In this document: positions 14,893 to 18,287 of the stretch, one piece after another
How the letters are laid out: every line of letters starts with the position of its first letter
How positions within the stretch are numbered: position 1 is the stretch's first letter
Source of the DNA: an uncultured Bacteroides sp.
GTDB taxonomy: Bacteria; Bacteroidota; Bacteroidia; Bacteroidales; Bacteroidaceae
Assembly (NCBI GenBank): GCA_905203765.1
Contig: CAJKXC010000049.1
Coordinates: 1-18,287 of the forward strand
Direction: 5' to 3'
Length of the DNA: 18,287 nucleotides
Made by a program: the position numbers and the translations under genes
The notes under the pieces: generated by a model
What the model was told of the DNA's origin: nothing
Seen by the model: the letters and a program-made list of their open reading frames with translations, nothing else
Database searches by the model: none

Positions 14893-16248
14893 ATGAAACA
14901 GTATGATGCCATTATCATCGGTTTTGGCAAGGGTGGCAAGACCCTTGCCGCCGAACTGGCAAAGCGGAATCAGTCCGTTGCCGTAGTAGAGCGCTCGGAC
15001 CGGATGTACGGCGGTACGTGCATCAACATCGGTTGCATTCCCACCAAGACGCTGGTGCACTCGGCAAAGCTGGCAAGCAAGGATGCGCCCTGGGAAGAGA
15101 AGCAGGCGTACTATCGCCGGGCTATTGCCCACAAAGAGGAAGTGACTTCTTTTCTGCGGCAGAAGAATTATCACAATCTGGCGGATAACCCGCAGGTCAC
15201 TGTATATACCGGCACCGGCTCTTTTGCAGGCCCCGATGTGGTAGAGGTGCGCACGGCGGATGAAACCGTACTGTTGCAGGCGTCCCGTATCTTCATCAAT
15301 ACCGGCGCTGAAACCATTATCCCGCCGATAGAGGGAATCAGGGATAACCCGAAGGTATATACCAGCACTTCCATCATGGAACTGACGGAACTTCCGTCCC
15401 GCCTCGTCATTGTGGGTGGCGGATACATCGGCTTGGAGTTTGCTTCCATGTATGCCTCGTTCGGTTCGCAGGTGACGGTGCTCGAAGGATATTCCGAACT
15501 GATCTCCCGCGAAGACCGCGACATTGCCGCCAGCGTGCAGCAGGTGTTGGAGAAGAAAGGGATTGTGTTCCGGCTGAACGCACGTGTGCAGTCCGTGAAT
15601 GGTTCCATCGTGGTTTATCAGGATGTGGTGACGGGTGGGGAACACCGTGTGGAAGGCGATGCCATCTTGTTGGCTACGGGGCGGCGTCCCAATACCTCGG
15701 GACTGAATTTAAAGCAGGCAGGAGTCGATGTAAACGAACGCGGTGCCATCGTGGTGAACGAACACTTGCAAACCACCAACCCCCATATCCGTGCCATCGG
15801 AGATGTGAAGGGCGGCTTGCAGTTCACTTACATTTCGCTGGACGACTACCGCATTCTGCGCGAAGACTTGTTCGGGGCAGGAGAGCGCAAGGTGTCCGAC
15901 CGCGATCCGGTGAGCTACTCCGTATTCATCGATCCGCCTCTTTCCCGCATCGGATTGAGTGAGGCGGAAGCCCGCAAAAAAGGGATGAACATAAAGGTGA
16001 ACAAGCTGCCGGTAGCAGCCATCCCTCGTGCTCGGACTTTGGGCGATACGGATGGACTGTTCAAGGTAGTGGCAGATGCCGATACAGATAAGATATTGGG
16101 ATGCACACTGTTCGGGCCGGAGTCGAGCGAAGTAATCAACCTGGTGGCGATGGCGATAAAGACCGGACAGGAATATACTTTTCTGCGCGACTTCATCTTT
16201 ACGCACCCCAGCATGAGCGAGGCACTGAACGATTTAATGAATTTCTGA
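14893..16248 (+). CDS. rclA: RclA-type pyridine nucleotide-disulfide oxidoreductase
   Basis: This 451-residue flavin disulfide reductase has an N-terminal FAD motif GFGKGGKT (10-17), the redox pair Cys43/Cys48 in GGTCINIGCIPTK, an NAD(P)H motif VGGGYIGLEFA (174-184), ATGRRPNT and AIGDVKGG further on, and a dimer-interface His438/Glu443 (THPSMSE) that completes the partner's active site. The N-terminus (IIGFGKxGKTLA) and GGTCINIGCIPTKTLVH closely follow E. coli RclA as I recall it. RclA reduces Cu(II) and protects against hypochlorous acid. Dihydrolipoamide dehydrogenase and mercuric reductase are the alternatives; linkage to a DUF417 gene 4 bases upstream and to an AraC regulator supports RclA. 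Convergent with the fimbrillin-like gene, 24 bases away. Confidence 0.9.
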   Translation: MKQYDAIIIGFGKGGKTLAAELAKRNQSVAVVERSDRMYGGTCINIGCIPTKTLVHSAKLASKDAPWEEKQAYYRRAIAHKEEVTSFLRQKNYHNLADNPQVTVYTGTGSFAGPDVVEVRTADETVLLQASRIFINTGAETIIPPIEGIRDNPKVYTSTSIMELTELPSRLVIVGGGYIGLEFASMYASFGSQVTVLEGYSELISREDRDIAASVQQVLEKKGIVFRLNARVQSVNGSIVVYQDVVTGGEHRVEGDAILLATGRRPNTSGLNLKQAGVDVNERGAIVVNEHLQTTNPHIRAIGDVKGGLQFTYISLDDYRILREDLFGAGERKVSDRDPVSYSVFIDPPLSRIGLSEAEARKKGMNIKVNKLPVAAIPRARTLGDTDGLFKVVADADTDKILGCTLFGPESSEVINLVAMAIKTGQEYTFLRDFIFTHPSMSEALNDLMNF

Positions 16249-16256
16249 ATAGAAGC

Positions 16257-16286
16257 AAAAAACGGTATGGATTTATCTTCCTACCG
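16257..16286 (-). terminator. candidate terminator of the fimbrillin-like gene
   Basis: On the minus strand CGGTA-GG pairs with CC-a-TACCG (plus 16280-16286 with 16263-16270, one bulged base), followed by six T residues (plus 16257-16262). The left arm lies in the last codons of the fimbrillin-like gene. The stem is short, so the call is modest. No separate terminator for rclA is apparent. Confidence 0.45.
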
Positions 16287-17154
16287 GCACCTCACTTTCA
16301 CTCCCTGTTATCCATTCTGTAATGGTAGAGGTCGTGACGGAGATTTCTACGGTTGCGGGGGGATTGGGTTTATCATCACCACCGCCACCGCCGCCGGGTA
16401 TCGGTTCTTTATCTTCTTCTCCCTGTGATATGCGTACTTTGAGGCGTTGGTTGTTGCTTACTACCAGATCGCGCTCCAGGCGATAGGTGTATTGGATGTT
16501 ATCGTACTGGTATTGAAAGAGGATTTCGCCTTTTTTGAAGGTTTGGGGGAGGATGGTTAGCACGATGCGGCGTCTATCGTCCAATGACAGGGTATGCGAG
16601 GTCTTATAGTTTTGAGTATTTATGGTGGCGGTGCGAAAATCTACTGTTGCAGAGTACGCCAGGTAGAGGTCTATGTTGTCGTTCAGGAAGTAAGTACCTT
16701 CGCAATCCAGGTCGAGTTGGGCAAGGCGGTGGTGTACCTTGATAGCGTTGACGGCATTTTGCTTTGCGGGGGCAGAACCGAGTTGCAGACCGTTGGAGTA
16801 ATATTTGCCGAAGAGATCGCTTTGGTCGAGGATGTAGGTGGCACTGCTCATGTTGATGGGCGGAATGGAGGCGGTGAGTAGGGCTATTCCGTTTAGGGAT
16901 GGAGATACGGAAGCGGGCTGCCATTTCCAAATATTCTTTTCCTTATCAGTGCATACAACGTCTTTGCTGAATACAGCGTTAGTAGACAATTCCGAACTGA
17001 ATCCTGCAATGGTTGCCTCTGTACCTACGTCAGCTCGGGTGAGGGCAGGGAGCCAGTTCCCGGACCCTGTACCTTCGGGAGCTTCGGACAGTCCGCGGGT
17101 GCAGCTCGTAACGAGGAGACAAAGAGATAAGATATAAAGTAATGTATATTTCAT
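16273..17154 (-). CDS. fimbrillin-like (Mfa-type) lipoprotein
   Basis: This 293-residue protein has a lipoprotein signal peptide (LLVTSC, lipid-bearing Cys18). It is followed by the pattern of Bacteroidales fimbrillins: a LTRAD segment (about 38-42) near the site where an Arg-type protease could remove the pro-piece, a strand-rich N-domain, VHHRLAQLDLD (140-150), equivalent to the conserved 'hr-x-A-k/q' strand, and beta-rich repeats. Residues 254-259 are six glycines in a Pro/Asp-rich linker before a final segment (about 268-293) that could be a strand donated to the next subunit. It might be a pilus subunit, tip or anchor protein, or only a lipoprotein of this fold. The start at 17154 is preferred over an in-frame ATG at 17181, which would place extra residues before the signal peptide. 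It is the last gene of the right-edge cluster. Confidence 0.75.
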   Translation of the reverse strand: MKYTLLYILSLCLLVTSCTRGLSEAPEGTGSGNWLPALTRADVGTEATIAGFSSELSTNAVFSKDVVCTDKEKNIWKWQPASVSPSLNGIALLTASIPPINMSSATYILDQSDLFGKYYSNGLQLGSAPAKQNAVNAIKVHHRLAQLDLDCEGTYFLNDNIDLYLAYSATVDFRTATINTQNYKTSHTLSLDDRRRIVLTILPQTFKKGEILFQYQYDNIQYTYRLERDLVVSNNQRLKVRISQGEEDKEPIPGGGGGGDDKPNPPATVEISVTTSTITEWITGSESEVPVGR

Positions 17155-17185
17155 AAGGAACTCAAATAATGCAAATAACATAAAG

Positions 17186-17214
17186 AATCTGTGTAAATCT
17201 GTGTAATCTGTGGT
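17186..17214. repeat. three tandem AATCTGTG(T/G) units
   Basis: AATCTGTGT at 17186-17194, AATCTGTGT at 17196-17204 and AATCTGTGG at 17205-17213 are near-tandem copies with 9-10 base periods. They lie in the 63-base gap between the small acidic gene and the fimbrillin-like gene. The word ATCTGTGGT is also found in the right arm of the terminator at 1751-1806, so it may belong to a dispersed Bacteroides repeat. Confidence 0.7.
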
Positions 17215-17217
17215 GAG

Positions 17218-17382
17218 CTATTCCCCGGGAAACACCACATCCCCGTCTCCATCCTCGAATGGATCATCTTCTACTGTTGACACAAAGCCGTATTCTATGG
17301 CTACTTCGATGATGGTCACTTCGGGAGATTCGTAGGCACTGTTCGTATTCCGATTCATACTTATACCGATGTTCTGATTCAT
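17218..17382 (-). CDS. 54-residue acidic small protein, fimbrillin-cluster type
   Basis: This short gene encodes a 54-residue protein beginning MNQNIGIS and ending in a strongly acidic tail (VEDDPFEDGDGDVVFPGE). The middle has the pattern YESPEVTIIEVAIEYGF, which resembles many short unannotated Bacteroidetes proteins of the form 'YE-S/A-P-x(n)-E-x-G' that I recall beside fimbrillin or thioredoxin-like genes. There is no signal peptide or membrane segment. An internal Met9 is an alternative start. It lies 14 bases after the stop of the DUF5106-thioredoxin gene and 63 bases ahead of the fimbrillin-like gene, so it is probably translated from their common transcript. The function is unknown; it could be a precursor peptide, a regulator or a chaperone-like partner. 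Evidence that it is real: operon position, alternating hydrophobic/acidic beta-strand pattern and tight spacing. Confidence 0.6.
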   Translation of the reverse strand: MNQNIGISMNRNTNSAYESPEVTIIEVAIEYGFVSTVEDDPFEDGDGDVVFPGE

Positions 17383-17396
17383 ACTCTTTTCTGTTT

Positions 17397-18287
17397 TTAG
17401 TTTATTATTTCCGATATTCTTTCTTCTATCTGTTCTATAGTGGCATCCTTCAGTATTACCCGCTTTTGTGCATCCAGCAGATAGAGGCAGGGGATAGCCC
17501 GCAGGTCATATAGTTTCTTCTGCAGGATGAGGTTTCCCCGGTCATATCCCACTGTCCAGTCTTGGGGCATTTCTTCGAGGTGCCGGCGCCATTGGTCTAC
17601 ATCTTCGTCGGGATATACGGCGAGTACACGGAGTTTTCCGCTTTGTATGCCGGCTCCGAGATATTGCGAGTCAGCAATATACTCCTTTACCCGCATACAT
17701 TCGGGACACCCGGGATTGTAGAAGAATAGCAGGGTACAGTGGGCACGCAGGTCGGATAACCGATGCCGATTTCCATTGGCTGTGGTGTAGGCAAAGTCTG
17801 CCGCCACCATTCCGGGGCGGTTCTTCCGTACCATTTCCAACCGGTATCGGGGGCGTATTTTGTCTGCTTCTTTGAGGCTGTCTGATGCAATGAGTTCTTC
17901 GAGCACGGGGATGTACAGTTCTTCGCTGCGCAGTGGCGAGTTGGGATCGTCCAGATAATGCGCCGCTACACTTGCCATCCGTGCCAGCATGGGGGCGCAT
18001 ACGGCTGCCCGCCTTATCAACCTCTTTTGCGCATTGGCTGCACTCTCGGCAGATAGCAGTTTCAGCATAGCTATGTAGTTGGCATAGTTTTGTTCGAGTG
18101 TTGCCGTATCTGCTATCCATGTGGTGTCCCGGAAGTTGAAGTTGTCCCAGTAATGTTCTGCGATGAATGCTGCGCAGTCGTTGGCATCTGTGAGGATTGC
18201 CGGGGGAGTGGGAAGAACCAACTGATGGGAGACACGGGTGTCGGCAGAATCGGCTACTGCTTCATTTCCGGCAGCAGGTCGGCTACC
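17397..18287 (-). CDS. DUF5106 / thioredoxin-like lipoprotein, N-terminus cut by window edge
   Basis: The frame is open from the window edge to its stop at 17397, giving 296 visible residues; the true start and signal peptide lie beyond 18287. The first visible residues are GSRPAAGNEAVADSAD, the kind of low-complexity stretch that follows a lipobox Cys. The next part (ILTDANDCAAFIAEHYWDNFNFRDTTW onwards) matches DUF5106. The last 150 residues are a TlpA/AhpC-type thioredoxin fold with the redox motif CPEC (visible residues 194-197, in FFYNPGCPECMRV) and a cis-Pro loop in RAIPCLYLLD. Such proteins reduce or isomerise disulfides in the periplasm. The small acidic gene follows 14 bases downstream, then the fimbrillin-like gene, so it may assist folding of surface proteins made from this operon. 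The TTG at 18219-18221 is not a credible start. Confidence 0.82.
   Translation of the reverse strand, partial: GSRPAAGNEAVADSADTRVSHQLVLPTPPAILTDANDCAAFIAEHYWDNFNFRDTTWIADTATLEQNYANYIAMLKLLSAESAANAQKRLIRRAAVCAPMLARMASVAAHYLDDPNSPLRSEELYIPVLEELIASDSLKEADKIRPRYRLEMVRKNRPGMVAADFAYTTANGNRHRLSDLRAHCTLLFFYNPGCPECMRVKEYIADSQYLGAGIQSGKLRVLAVYPDEDVDQWRRHLEEMPQDWTVGYDRGNLILQKKLYDLRAIPCLYLLDAQKRVILKDATIEQIEERISEIIN

Overview
The window looks like chromosome from a gut Bacteroides or close relative. Evidence: promoters carry the Bacteroides -7 element TAnnTTTG instead of a classical -10 box; genes lack clear Shine-Dalgarno sites; and the protein families are typical of Bacteroidales (C11 clostripain lipoprotein, DUF1460 amidase, DUF1573, fimbrillin-like lipoprotein, DUF5106-thioredoxin lipoprotein, periplasmic GH2 beta-galactosidase). 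I see no tRNA, rRNA, CRISPR array, insertion sequence or phage gene. No stretch longer than about 190 bases lacks a gene.

Layout. (1) 98-1726, plus: a small exported protein of unknown function and a C11 cysteine-protease lipoprotein in one operon, closed by a strong terminator. (2) 1916-4782, plus: a four-domain sulfur-handling protein (CoA-disulfide reductase + rhodanese + TusA + DsrE-like), followed by a short MarR regulator with its own promoter. (3) 4852-5640, minus: a secreted DUF1460 murein amidase, convergent with the MarR gene across a bidirectional hairpin. (4) 5791-11908, minus: a tight three-gene operon, in order of transcription an OPT oligopeptide transporter, a secreted alpha/beta-hydrolase esterase and a secreted LacZ-type beta-galactosidase. 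(5) 12031-12426, minus: a secreted DUF1573 protein. (6) 12518-13231, minus: a lone precorrin-2 C20-methyltransferase of the corrin pathway. (7) 13352-16248, plus: an AraC-family regulator, then rclC and rclA, a version of the E. coli reactive-chlorine-resistance locus. (8) 16273-18287, minus: a DUF5106/thioredoxin lipoprotein running off the window edge, a 54-residue acidic peptide gene, and a fimbrillin-like lipoprotein.

How the genes fit together. Two loci concern thiol and oxidant chemistry: the multidomain sulfurtransferase with its MarR neighbour, and the rclCA pair with its AraC neighbour. Just upstream of rclC are two exact AATTGCCA copies 21 bp apart, abutting a plausible promoter; this is the geometry expected for an AraC-type activator. 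Most of the remaining genes encode cell-envelope or periplasmic proteins handling protein, murein, galactosides or surface fimbriae.

The least described parts are the DUF5106 / acidic small-ORF / fimbrillin cluster at the right edge, the transporter-esterase-galactosidase operon, and the Bacteroidetes form of the rcl system. All functional statements rest on reading motifs by eye; no database search was run.
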